This document shows, piece after piece, positions 1-8,089 of a stretch of 32,085 bases of DNA. Source of the stretch: Flavobacterium tructae (GTDB lineage Bacteria; Bacteroidota; Bacteroidia; Flavobacteriales; Flavobacteriaceae); the NCBI RefSeq assembly GCF_002217475.1, contig NZ_MUHH01000003.1, positions 171,623-203,707 of the forward strand, written 5' to 3'. The translations under genes were made by a program, and so were the position numbers. Every line of letters begins with the position of its first letter. Positions within the stretch are counted from its first letter, which is position 1. Below the pieces are notes generated by a model, which had not been told where the DNA came from, made no database searches, and saw only the letters and a program-made list of their open reading frames with translations.

Positions 1-2054
1 TTCGCTTTAGCATCCGCAGCGATTCTGGCTTGTCTTGCTTCTTCATCTGCTTTGGCTTTAGCTTCAACAGCTTGTTTTTCTTTTAAGGCAGCTTCTTCAG
101 CGGCTTTAGCTTTCGCATCAGCAGCTAATTTTGCTTTATTGGCAGCATCTATACTTGCCTTTGTTTTTGCAGCAGCAGCAGCGGCGGCTTTAGCTTCAGC
201 AGCCAGTCTCGCCTGAAGCGCATCTGAATCTGCTTTCGCTTTTGCATCCGCAGCTAAAATTGATTGTAAGTCTGCAGCTTCTGCTTTCGCTTTTGCATCT
301 GCCTTACGTTTTGCTTCTGCAGCATCAGCTTTCGCTTTTGCATCTGCTGCTAGTTTTATTTTCAGAGCTTCCGCGTCAGCTTTTGCTTTAGCATCGGCAG
401 CTAATTTTGCTTTTGCAGCGGCTTCCGCATCAGCTTTTGCTTTGTCAGCAGCTAATTGAGCCGGAGTTTTTTGTGGCGCTGTTGCCGGTTTATTTTCTGC
501 AGCAGTTTTTGCTTTAGCAGCTTCAGCATCGGCCTTTGCTTTAGCATCTGCAGCTAATTTCAATTTCATTGCTTCGGCATCAGCTTTGGCTTTATCAGCA
601 GCCAGTTGTGCTTGTGTTTTTTGTGGCGTCGTCGCAGGCTTATTTGCATTAGCAGCATTCGCTCTTGCCGCTGCCGCTGCATCTACTCTCGCTTTATTAT
701 CAGCAGCTAATTTTATCCTACGGGCTTCAGCATCGGCTCTTACCTTATCTGCAGCCAACTGCGCCTGTGTTTTTTGTTCTGCAGCAACAGCTCTGTTTGC
801 CGTTGCAGTTTGCGCTCTCGTCGCTGCTGCAGCATCGGCTTTTGCTTTTGCGTCAGCGGCTATTTTTATCTTAAGCGCTTCGGCATCAGCTTTGGCTTTA
901 TTGTCTGCTTCTAATTTTGCTTTTGCTGCTGCTGCGGCATCAGCCTTCACTTTTTCGGCTGCTGCAAGTCTCACTTTTAGCGCTTCTGCATCGGCTTTAG
1001 CCTTAGCATCGGCAGCCAGTCTCGCTTTTTCTGCACCATCAGTTCTCTCAGCAGTTGTCGCTGATGACGGTTTAGCCATTACCGGTTTTGGTTTAGCCGG
1101 ATCTATTAAAGAACCTTCTTCATCATCACCATAGTAATAGTTTTTATTCTTAAATTTATAAGCAATTGTAAATTCATGAGAACCTCCCATATTGGTAAAA
1201 TTTCCCATTCCTTTTTCATAGTTGTATTCAAATGCGATACTTGGAGAGATATTAAACCCAAGACCGGCAGAAATCCCATATAATGTATTGTATCCTGCTT
1301 GAGCCCAAACTCCTTTTGGAATTGCAATCATTGCAAGTCCGGAAATTACTGTCTTACCTTTTTTAACTTCTGTTTTTACAATTCCTGAAAATTTACTTCT
1401 GTCAAAAAAACCAAAACTGTCAATGTATCCTGTATACATGGCATGCAACTGAATCGCTCTTTCAGGATCTTCTTTTACAATTCCGCCACCGAAATTATAA
1501 AGGATCAGATTGTTTACCGCTAGTCCAAAGTCAAGGAACTCTGTTCCATAATTAACTCCCGGGTTAACCGTAAGCAACGTATTTGATGGATAATCACCCA
1601 TTAAAATATTTGGATCATTTGATATAATTTTTCCTTTATTTAAACTGCTTTGGTAAACCCCAACGTTCAAACCAAAAGTCAAATTACTGTCCTGTTCTAA
1701 AACGATGTTATGCGCAAAGTTTCCGATTCCTCCAAAGACAGTCATTAAACCATAATTTTGCTGAAACAGACCAAAAGCAAAAGCTTCATTTTCTCTGAAA
1801 CGGCCCGAATAATTAGCTAAATAGGTATTCGGTGCATTCTCAAACTGCACCCATTGTCTTTTATTATAAAAACTGGCATAAGCATTTGTTTCACGAACAA
1901 AACTAAAAGCCGGGTTAATTAAATATCGATTAAACTTTAAAGAATTTCTAATAGGTAACGAAAACGAAACAACTCCATCCTCATTTTTGTCCTGAGAATA
2001 GAGTGTATTTGAAAAACCGTAAAATAGCGTGATGAATAGTAAAATTTTCTTCAT
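1..2054 (-). CDS. PorP/SprF-family T9SS membrane protein with long Ala/Lys-rich C-terminal tail (partial)
   Basis: The frame is open from an ATG at 2054 to the left edge, so the C-terminus is missing (about 684 codons visible). Residues 1-21 are a signal peptide (MKKILLF...LYSQ). Residues ~22-306 look like the PorP/SprF outer-membrane barrel family: a start rich in N-R-Y-L-I-N-P-A-F, many short beta strands with Gly/Tyr, and usual family length for that part. A Pro/Lys/Ser linker follows (~307-335), then at least 345 residues of imperfect ~17-residue repeats such as AADAKAKADAEALKIKL, predicted to be a charged helix or coiled coil like the TolA stalk. SprF-type proteins are known to be needed for secretion and attachment of partner type-B cargo. 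The start lies 1 base after the cargo gene's stop, so the two are translationally coupled. What the unseen end holds (an OmpA-like domain is common in such proteins) cannot be told here. Confidence 0.85.
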   Translation of the reverse strand, partial: MKKILLFITLFYGFSNTLYSQDKNEDGVVSFSLPIRNSLKFNRYLINPAFSFVRETNAYASFYNKRQWVQFENAPNTYLANYSGRFRENEAFAFGLFQQNYGLMTVFGGIGNFAHNIVLEQDSNLTFGLNVGVYQSSLNKGKIISNDPNILMGDYPSNTLLTVNPGVNYGTEFLDFGLAVNNLILYNFGGGIVKEDPERAIQLHAMYTGYIDSFGFFDRSKFSGIVKTEVKKGKTVISGLAMIAIPKGVWAQAGYNTLYGISAGLGFNISPSIAFEYNYEKGMGNFTNMGGSHEFTIAYKFKNKNYYYGDDEEGSLIDPAKPKPVMAKPSSATTAERTDGAEKARLAADAKAKADAEALKVRLAAAEKVKADAAAAAKAKLEADNKAKADAEALKIKIAADAKAKADAAAATRAQTATANRAVAAEQKTQAQLAADKVRADAEARRIKLAADNKARVDAAAAARANAANANKPATTPQKTQAQLAADKAKADAEAMKLKLAADAKAKADAEAAKAKTAAENKPATAPQKTPAQLAADKAKADAEAAAKAKLAADAKAKADAEALKIKLAADAKAKADAAEAKRKADAKAKAEAADLQSILAADAKAKADSDALQARLAAEAKAAAAAAAKTKASIDAANKAKLAADAKAKAAEEAALKEKQAVEAKAKADEEARQARIAADAKA

Positions 2055-2055
2055 A

Positions 2056-3537
2056 TTACCTTATTACAGTTATTGATCCTTTTTTTTCACCATTGTCGGA
2101 TTTAATGACATAGTAATATACCGGATTAACATTTTTAAAATCTTTTATAAACGTATTGGTTTCAGGATTATAATCACTACCTAAACCGTCATACATAATT
2201 TCACCATTAGAGCTCATGATTATTATTTTCGTCTGGACTGTTTTATAAACATCCGGAATATTCCAATAGGGATTCTGGAGACTTACAACATTAGGAATCA
2301 CTGTCGTCGACGCCATTGGTCCCGTAACTTTAAAACTAAACTCCTGAGAAGAAATACAGCCCGATGCCTGAGAAATTTTAACTTTATAATTACCAGGAAT
2401 AGATACAACATAAGAACTTGATGTTGCACTTGCAATTGCGTTTCCATTTAAAAACCATTCAAAAGTAGGATTTGAAGCATCTGTTGTAACTGAAACATTC
2501 AGAGTCTCCCCCTCGTTTATTGAAGTGGTTTCCGGCGCGTCTATACTCGCATTAAAGCTATTACTTTTCAGATCGATAGTTCCTGTAGCACTACATCCTC
2601 CAAAATCAACCTGTACGGTATAAACTCCCGATGCATTTGCATTAATACTACGGGTAGTAGCACCAGAAATTATCGCTCCGTCTTTCTTCCATACATAAGT
2701 GTTTCCGGAAGTAGCTGTTAAAACAGTTCCTGATCCGGATGCACAAAATGGATTTCCTAAACTAGAGCTAATGGTAACTGCCGATCCTCCCGATCCTGAT
2801 GTGGTTACATCAACACGATTAGAGCTAAAATTTACATCAGAACATAAACCATAGTCAATTTCGGCATAATATTTTCCGGCAGAATTTACAATCAAATCTT
2901 TAGAACTTTGTCCGGCAATTACAGCACCATCTTTGTACCATTTGTATTTTAGATTGGAGTAATTAGCAGGTGACGAAGCCTGATCAGAAGGTGTAGGATT
3001 ATAAACGGAGAGTGTAAGATTACCGCCAGCACAAAAAGATGCTGTTGGCTGTTTTTCGTTAATATAAAACGAACTTACATAAGTACTGTAATAAACAGAA
3101 AAGGTTGTATTACCAACGGCGTTCTTAAATCTTGGGCTATTTACTACAGGTGTAGTATTTAAGCTCTTAACGCGTAAGCTGTATGCATCTGATCCTTTTA
3201 GATTAGTAGGAACCGCAAATTTAATTGTCTGTTGTTTTAAAGCAGTATCATCTGTAACCGCAAGTGTTGTAGTAGCAGTTGGGTTTGTAAAACTTCCAGT
3301 CTCATCAGAAAGTTCTACGGCAAAAGTTGTCCCAGCGGGAAAATCCACGTAGCTGAAAGTTGCAAAATATTCATTAAACACAACGCCATTGACAATAAAA
3401 CCAGCGCAGATTCTCTCAAAGGGAAGCTGCTGTGGTCCTATTACTGGCGTTTGGGCATATGAATTTAATTTAGTTAAAATAACTAAAGAAAACAAAAGCA
3501 CTATTTTGGTAAAATTTGGGGTAATTTTTTGAATCAT
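2056..3537 (-). CDS. T9SS type-B sorted secreted protein with Ig/PKD-like domains
   Basis: This 493-residue protein has a signal peptide (~1-29, ending SYAQ). An N-terminal beta-rich region (~30-155) is followed by three Ig/PKD-like modules at ~165-245, ~258-325 and ~335-405, each with a central Trp and a pair of Cys (for example YKWYKDGAVI and YVWKKDGAII). The last ~85 residues resemble the gliding-motility-associated C-terminal domain (CHU_C, type-B T9SS signal), ending with YYYVIKSDNGEKKGSITVIR. The usual TPNGDGxND stretch is replaced by PNVVSLQNPYWNIP, so the signal is divergent. It overlaps the upstream small gene by 4 bases (ATGA) and is followed after 1 base by a PorP/SprF-like gene, the arrangement known for SprB/SprF. 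Inference: it is a cell-surface or released adhesin-like cargo whose export depends on the downstream barrel. Confidence 0.85.
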   Translation of the reverse strand: MIQKITPNFTKIVLLFSLVILTKLNSYAQTPVIGPQQLPFERICAGFIVNGVVFNEYFATFSYVDFPAGTTFAVELSDETGSFTNPTATTTLAVTDDTALKQQTIKFAVPTNLKGSDAYSLRVKSLNTTPVVNSPRFKNAVGNTTFSVYYSTYVSSFYINEKQPTASFCAGGNLTLSVYNPTPSDQASSPANYSNLKYKWYKDGAVIAGQSSKDLIVNSAGKYYAEIDYGLCSDVNFSSNRVDVTTSGSGGSAVTISSSLGNPFCASGSGTVLTATSGNTYVWKKDGAIISGATTRSINANASGVYTVQVDFGGCSATGTIDLKSNSFNASIDAPETTSINEGETLNVSVTTDASNPTFEWFLNGNAIASATSSSYVVSIPGNYKVKISQASGCISSQEFSFKVTGPMASTTVIPNVVSLQNPYWNIPDVYKTVQTKIIIMSSNGEIMYDGLGSDYNPETNTFIKDFKNVNPVYYYVIKSDNGEKKGSITVIR

Positions 3538-3947
3538 ATAGTGCGTGTTCTTGCTAAATCTATGTCTTCAAAAAAGAGGATATCAATAAATGTTTCAGAA
3601 AAATCGTACTTATAGTTCTCGATAATATCCTTTGCAAGAACTGAAAAAGAACCGGTTAAAAACGAATTTTCTTTGCACTCTGAATTCTGATCTTTCCCTT
3701 CAGCTGCCATAGAAAGGCTATCCTTGGGGATGGATAGCCCTGCTAATAACTGATTAGAATTATCTAATTCGCCGATACATACTTGATCAGCATTTTTTAT
3801 CTTTTGGTTCTCACAGCCTCTTATTTCGCTTATTGCTTCAGTAGAAGTAGGTCGTTCTACTGTGGTATTTTGAGCATATAAACTAAGCGAAATAGGGAAA
3901 ACCAAAAATATTATATATATAAAATATTTTTTTCTAGATGGTGCCAT
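3534..3947 (-). CDS. Small exported protein of unknown function, first gene of the T9SS cargo operon
   Basis: This 137-residue protein has a basic N-terminus and a hydrophobic segment (~8-25, ending SLYAQ) typical of a signal peptide. The mature part is polar, with two Cys pairs (C45/C57 and a later C), and I recognise no family. Its stop overlaps the start of the type-B cargo gene by 4 bases, so it is almost certainly cotranslated with the cargo and the PorP/SprF-like gene. Inference: it could be a periplasmic or surface accessory of that secretion unit. The start is supported by the signal peptide. About 100 bases separate it from the beta-helix gene upstream on the same strand, and I saw no clear promoter or terminator in that gap. 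Confidence 0.75.
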   Translation of the reverse strand: MAPSRKKYFIYIIFLVFPISLSLYAQNTTVERPTSTEAISEIRGCENQKIKNADQVCIGELDNSNQLLAGLSIPKDSLSMAAEGKDQNSECKENSFLTGSFSVLAKDIIENYKYDFSETFIDILFFEDIDLARTRTI

Positions 3948-4047
3948 TATGTCTTGATCTTTATTTGTCCGGTATTAAGACGAATACATAAATTGTGTCT
4001 GGGGACTTTATTAATAAAATTTACGCTGAAATAAAAATCGAAATCTA

Positions 4048-5340
4048 TTATCTGTTGCTGCTAGACGCTGTAATTTTTCCTAATTGCAATCTGAAATCCG
4101 GTTTCTTAGGATTGAAAATATCAATGAAAGTCTCTCTGTTGTTACTTTGAGAATACACATTGAAAAATACACTATTTCCGTACCAGCTTTCTAAATCTTC
4201 ATTGTTTGAGTTGTACTCTGTAAAGATATTTCCGTTACATAGGTTAAAGTACATTTCTTCAAATTTGATTTTCTTAAGATTAGCATCATTAATTTCTGTT
4301 TTACTGTCTAATAAAACAGCTGGATTAAATCCGGAAATTACACTACGCTTCATTTCAAGAGAAGCATTTTCAGCTACAAAAACAGCTTCTTTTACTAATC
4401 CTGACTGAATATCAGCTTTGATGTTTTCGCTGTCATTAAGCATAGTGATATTAGTTGCAACAACTAAAGTTTGTTTTTTAGTAAAATCTGTTTCACTTTT
4501 CTTTTCGAATGACTTTACTTCCATACAACGAGAACCGTCTTTATTACTTGATAAATAAGAAGATCTTACTGCTAATGAATTGTACAAACGACATTGTACA
4601 CCCTGAGTAAATTTGTAATCGTCATTGATTGATTTATAAGATACAAATTTAGTAGCGTTTACATCACCTCCAAAAAAGGCAAATGAGTCACCACCAGAGT
4701 AGCTTACCATAACGTTGTCAAGTACTGTTTTAGACCCAACACCGGCAAAAGTTATACCGTTGAAAGTGTCCACACCTTTTACTTTTTTACCTGCAAATTC
4801 AACTCTTACGAATCTTAAAATTCCTGAATTAGCAGCAGCATTATCACCACCGTAAGTCGTTAAACTAGGATCAAGATCTAAGTTGTAAGAACCAACATTT
4901 CCAAATTTATTAATTGGTGCATCGCCAAGAATTACGATTCCACCCCAGTCTCCAGCTTTTTTCTGGCTACGGTTTGAAGTAAATACGATTGGGTCAGTCT
5001 CTAAACCATCGGCCATAATTTGGGCACCTTTTGTTACAACAAGAGTTCCTTTTGTTTCAAAATCACCAATGATTAAAGTTCCTGGTTCAATAGTTAAAAC
5101 TGCATTGTTCGTAACATAAACATTACCTTGCAGTACATAAATATTCTTTTTCAGCAATTTAGTATTAACAGAAATATTTCCTGCTAAAATTTGGTTTGCT
5201 TCTCCATACTCTACTTTGTTAGGCTTAAATTCGGTCCAGTTGTTCAACCAATTGTTGTAGCCCATAATTCCTTTCTCTTGTTGAGCACTCATACTCGTAA
5301 CTGTCAAAAGAACGCAGATCATTTGAGTAATTTTTTTCAT
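4048..5340 (-). CDS. Exported right-handed beta-helix-like protein
   Basis: This 430-residue protein has a signal peptide (~1-19, ending SMSAQ). Residues ~65-330 show the layout of a family common in Bacteroidota: VLTIEPGTLIIGDF, then GTLVVTKGAQIMADG, PIVFTSNR and GDWGGIVILGDAPINKFG, followed by repeated short beta rungs with stacked Asn/Val/Gly. This pattern is a parallel beta-helix. Members are sometimes annotated as multidrug transporters, which the sequence here does not support. I see no type-A or type-B T9SS tail at the C-terminus, so the final location may be periplasm or outer-membrane surface. It lies upstream of the T9SS cargo operon on the same strand but 100 bases away. A hairpin with a T-run (5388-5434) sits in its leader, suggesting either termination of the upstream gene or attenuation of this one. 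Confidence 0.75.
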   Translation of the reverse strand: MKKITQMICVLLTVTSMSAQQEKGIMGYNNWLNNWTEFKPNKVEYGEANQILAGNISVNTKLLKKNIYVLQGNVYVTNNAVLTIEPGTLIIGDFETKGTLVVTKGAQIMADGLETDPIVFTSNRSQKKAGDWGGIVILGDAPINKFGNVGSYNLDLDPSLTTYGGDNAAANSGILRFVRVEFAGKKVKGVDTFNGITFAGVGSKTVLDNVMVSYSGGDSFAFFGGDVNATKFVSYKSINDDYKFTQGVQCRLYNSLAVRSSYLSSNKDGSRCMEVKSFEKKSETDFTKKQTLVVATNITMLNDSENIKADIQSGLVKEAVFVAENASLEMKRSVISGFNPAVLLDSKTEINDANLKKIKFEEMYFNLCNGNIFTEYNSNNEDLESWYGNSVFFNVYSQSNNRETFIDIFNPKKPDFRLQLGKITASSSNR

Positions 5341-5387
5341 GATAAGGGGGTATTACAGTTAATAATAAATTTGGGTATGCGTAAATG

Positions 5388-5434
5388 AAAAAACTCGTCT
5401 CGAATTTTCTGATAATACTCAGAACTTTTCGAGA
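5388..5434 (-). terminator. Hairpin with T-run: terminator of the 5526-5978 gene or attenuator of the beta-helix gene
   Basis: Read on the minus strand there is a two-part stem: an outer TCTCGAA (5434-5428) pairs with TTCGAGA (5404-5398), and an inner TTCTGA (5424-5419) pairs with TCAGAA (5412-5407) around a 6-base loop. CGAG then TTTTTT follows the stem. It lies 92 bases after the stop at 5526 and about 48 bases before the ATG at 5340. Between it and that ATG I see no good promoter, so attenuation of read-through transcription is possible. Confidence 0.55.
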
Positions 5435-5462
5435 GAGTTGTTTTTTATTTCTTTTCTAAAAA

Positions 5463-5492
5463 CATCTATATAAATTTAATCATCTATATAAA
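5463..5492. repeat. Pair of 12-base direct repeats in an AT-rich spacer
   Basis: CATCTATATAAA occurs at 5463-5474 and again at 5481-5492, 18 bases apart start to start, in the spacer between the two exported-protein genes. The period of just under two helical turns would suit a protein-binding site, but the sequence is AT-rich and the repeat may be chance. Confidence 0.35.
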
Positions 5493-5525
5493 CATTGACA
5501 AAAAAAGTTTTAAAAATTATAAATA

Positions 5526-5978
5526 TTACATTTCGTTCAATTCGTTGAACTCGTGTAAAGATTTCAATGTGCTTTCGTAGAATAAAATTGCAGCGATTAA
5601 GTTTCCTTTATCAGAATACGGCATCATCTTTCTTTGAAATTCTACTGTTGTATCTAAAAATGTTGTTGTACCAACAGCCTGTCCATCTAACACTTTTTTG
5701 TGTTCGTTGTCGTCCGGAATACCTAAGTCGGCCATTGTAACTCCCGGTTTTGTTACCAAAGCAATGTAAGGAAGAGTTTTTACTAAAACTTTAATACGCT
5801 CGATGTACAATTCTAAAAGTTCTCCTTTTTGCATACCACTCAGTTCTTTCTGATCATGGTATTTGCGAATAATCGCAGTTGTACTAATTATACTTCTTGG
5901 AGCATTTTTCGCCTGAGCCGAAATGGCACCAGTCGTCATAAAAAAAAGTGCACTTAATAAAATAATTTTCCCTTTCAT
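5526..5978 (-). CDS. Small exported protein of unknown function
   Basis: This 150-residue protein has a clear signal peptide (~1-22, MKGKIILL...ISAQA). The mature part looks mostly helical (for example KGELLELYIERIKVLVKTLPYIAL, residues ~51-73) with no transmembrane segment and no motif I recognise. The single-gene layout, its own promoter at 6013-6042 and the hairpin terminator candidate downstream suggest monocistronic expression. It is divergent from holB across a 437-base spacer. Probable location is periplasm. The start is fixed by the signal peptide. Confidence 0.75.
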   Translation of the reverse strand: MKGKIILLSALFFMTTGAISAQAKNAPRSIISTTAIIRKYHDQKELSGMQKGELLELYIERIKVLVKTLPYIALVTKPGVTMADLGIPDDNEHKKVLDGQAVGTTTFLDTTVEFQRKMMPYSDKGNLIAAILFYESTLKSLHEFNELNEM

Positions 5979-6012
5979 AGATTCTTAGTTTATAATTGGT
6001 TGTTCATAAAAA

Positions 6013-6042
6013 CAAAAATATAGAAATTAACTTAAACTGCAA
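6013..6042 (-). promoter_or_regulatory. Promoter of the 5526-5978 gene (TTG / TATTTTTG)
   Basis: On the minus strand TTG at 6042-6040 is followed after 19 bases by TATTTTTG at 6020-6013. This fits the Bacteroidota housekeeping consensus (-33 TTG, -7 TAnnTTTG). The ATG follows about 35 bases downstream. Confidence 0.6.
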
Positions 6043-6383
6043 CTTTATTAATTTCTTTTTTCAAAAAAAAAGCTTAAAAAAAGCTTAAAAACCAGCGTTA
6101 TGTCGAGAAAATGTGCGTTTTAACGAGGTTTTAGTTAAAATTGACTCGATCTTAAAGGGTAAGATATTGGCTATAAAAACAAAACAATACGCTACAGTAT
6201 TAATCAAAAAAAGCTTTCGTTAATCGTTATACAGCAAAAAACTATTAACAAAAAAGTCTTAATATCTCCACATCTTACTATGTTTATTAACAAAAGTTGG
6301 TTAACAAACGTCAAAAAAACAGTCCTAAATCTTCATGATTATTAGAAATGTCTCTGTATGGATAAACTTTTGAGCTAAAATTT

Positions 6384-6411
6384 TTGACTACATCATTTTC
6401 TTCTATCTTTG
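6384..6411 (+). promoter_or_regulatory. holB promoter, apparently leaderless
   Basis: TTG at 6384-6386 and TATCTTTG at 6404-6411 are 17 bases apart and match the -33/-7 consensus of this phylum. Only 4 bases separate the -7 box from the ATG at 6416, so transcription would begin at or within a base or two of the start codon. Confidence 0.6.
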
Positions 6412-6415
6412 CTTC

Positions 6416-7564
6416 ATGCAATTTTCTCAAATTTTAGGTCAGGATTACATCAAAAGTCACTTGATAAAAAGTGCAGCTTCCGGACGAATTCCGCATGCAC
6501 AACTATTCATTGGGCCGGAAGGAAGTGGCACACTATCAACAGCAATTGCCTACGCACAATATATTTTATGCAACAACACAGGAGACGAAAACTCAAACGG
6601 AAATGATTCCTGCAATTTGAAATTTCAAAATCTCTCTCATCCCGACTTGCATTTTATTTATCCGACAGTGACCACTGAGGATGTCAAAACAAAACCCAAA
6701 AGTTTAGATTTTATTCAGGACTGGCGCACTTTTATACAGGAAATGCCTTATGGAGGATTATTTGACTGGTACAAAGTACTTGGTGTTCAAAACAAACAAG
6801 GAGAAATTCGAGTTGAAGATGCACAGGAAGTTTTGAAATCATTTTCATTAAAATCATACGAAGGCGGTTACAAAATTATGATTATCTGGATGGCCGATAA
6901 AATGAATATTGCCGCCTCCAACAAACTTTTGAAATTACTCGAAGAACCTTCAGACAAGACTATTTTCATCCTCATTTCTGAAAACGAAGAAGATATAATT
7001 CAAACCATCCGATCCCGTTGTCAGGTTATTCATTTTAACGGGCTTCCCGAAAAAGTAATTGCAGAAGCTTTAGTTTCTAAAGAAAATATCGACGAAAAAT
7101 TAGCTTTTAAAATCGCACATCAGGCACAGGGAAATTTTAGTAAAGCCTTACATCTTTTAAAAGAAGATGATTCGGAGTTACCTTTCGAACAATGGTTTGT
7201 CAATTGGGTTCGTGCTGCGTTTAGAGCGAAAGGAAATGCGGCTGCTATTCAGGATTTAATTTCCTGGAGTGAAGAAATTGCCGGTCTGGGACGTGAAAGT
7301 CAGAAAAAATTCATCCAGTTTTGCATGGAAATGTTTCGACAAGCCTTGCTGCTTAACTATCAGGCTCCTACTCTTGTGTACATCGAACCAAAAGTAGATA
7401 AATTCAAACTCGAAAATTTTGCCCCTTTTGTTAATGGAAACAATATTCACGAAATTTTCAAAGAACTTTCGGATGCGATGTATCATATCGAAAGAAACGG
7501 AAATGCAAAAATAATTCTAACCGACTTATCTATAAAACTGACTCGTTTAATCCACAAAAAATAG
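6416..7564 (+). CDS. holB: DNA polymerase III subunit delta' (clamp loader)
   Basis: At 382 residues this matches the Bacteroidota delta' family. It opens with FSQILGQDYIKSHLI and AASGRIPHAQLFIGPEGSG, continues through ASNKLLKLLEEPSDKTIFILISE (sensor region with the LLEEP motif, residues ~165-187) and IRSRCQVIHF (SRC motif). Delta' is a structural AAA+ subunit of the clamp-loader complex that places the sliding clamp on DNA. The Walker-A position reads GPEGSGTLS (33-41), with no Lys, in line with a subunit that does not hydrolyse ATP. The start at 6416 is the family start, although it lies almost on top of the promoter. The DoxX-like gene follows after 7 bases and is probably cotranscribed. 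Confidence 0.93.
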   Translation: MQFSQILGQDYIKSHLIKSAASGRIPHAQLFIGPEGSGTLSTAIAYAQYILCNNTGDENSNGNDSCNLKFQNLSHPDLHFIYPTVTTEDVKTKPKSLDFIQDWRTFIQEMPYGGLFDWYKVLGVQNKQGEIRVEDAQEVLKSFSLKSYEGGYKIMIIWMADKMNIAASNKLLKLLEEPSDKTIFILISENEEDIIQTIRSRCQVIHFNGLPEKVIAEALVSKENIDEKLAFKIAHQAQGNFSKALHLLKEDDSELPFEQWFVNWVRAAFRAKGNAAAIQDLISWSEEIAGLGRESQKKFIQFCMEMFRQALLLNYQAPTLVYIEPKVDKFKLENFAPFVNGNNIHEIFKELSDAMYHIERNGNAKIILTDLSIKLTRLIHKK

Positions 7565-7571
7565 TTATCAA

Positions 7572-7955
7572 ATGAATAATGTTGCCTCCATTTTACTATT
7601 AGCATTTTTAGCTTTAACCTTCTTACAGTCTGGATACGAAAAAATATTTTACTGGAAAGACAACGTCGAGTGGCTTAAAGGACATTTTGCCAAAACAAGA
7701 CTTAAAAACCAAGTACCACTTGCCCTGCTTCATCTTTTAATTATGGAATTAATCTCCGGAATTTTATGTGTTGTCGGAGCGATACAATTGCTCACCGAGA
7801 GTGGCCGGGAATTTGGTTTATACGGAGCTATATTTTCATGTATCACATTGCTAATGATGCTTTTCGGACAGCGATTAGCCAAAGATTACGACGGTGCAAG
7901 AACCATAGTTATCTATTTTATTCCGGCAGTAATGGCGGTTTACTGGCTGAACTAA
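7572..7955 (+). CDS. DoxX-like four-helix membrane protein
   Basis: This 127-residue protein has four predicted membrane helices: ~4-20, ~48-70, ~81-102 and ~111-126. The N-terminal helix carries F-L-Q-S-G-Y-E-K followed by a loop with K-D-N-V-E-W-L-K, as in DoxX-related proteins of Flavobacteriia. The biochemical role of these proteins is not settled; some relatives form redox or sulphur-oxidising membrane complexes. It starts 7 bases after the holB stop, so it probably shares the holB transcript. It sits in the inner membrane. Confidence 0.75.
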   Translation: MNNVASILLLAFLALTFLQSGYEKIFYWKDNVEWLKGHFAKTRLKNQVPLALLHLLIMELISGILCVVGAIQLLTESGREFGLYGAIFSCITLLMMLFGQRLAKDYDGARTIVIYFIPAVMAVYWLN

Positions 7956-8089
7956 TCTGACATAATCGTACCGCTTTAAAGTCAATAAAAAATTAAATTA
8001 AATCGTCACAGATTCAACATTCGTAAAACAAAACTGAATTGAAATCAAAAAATAAAGTTGTGGCAAAAAATAAAATTTACAGTAAAAAA

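Larger units (their letters stand above)
5979..6415. other. Divergent intergenic region between the small exported gene and holB
   Basis: This stretch holds no credible gene. It carries promoters at both ends (6013-6042 minus, 6384-6411 plus). The middle is AT-rich, with a direct repeat of the form AAAAAGCTTAAAAA around 6066-6092 and several TTAACAAA-like words near 6250-6320. I see no structured RNA or terminator in it. Confidence 0.5.

Noticed and set aside
586..1134. Plus-strand 182-codon Ala/Ser-rich open frame
   Set aside because: It is the reverse of the Ala/Lys repeat tail of the minus-strand PorP/SprF gene; the GC-skewed repeats keep the other strand open.
3534..4140. Shared E-T-F-I-D-I word near the C-termini of the 137-residue protein and the beta-helix protein
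   Set aside because: Only six residues agree and nothing beyond them aligns, so homology is not supported.
8039..8089. Upstream TTG start for the acyl-CoA thioesterase
   Set aside because: The extra 17 residues are Lys-rich and outside the fold, and an ATG at 8090 matches the usual start of the family.
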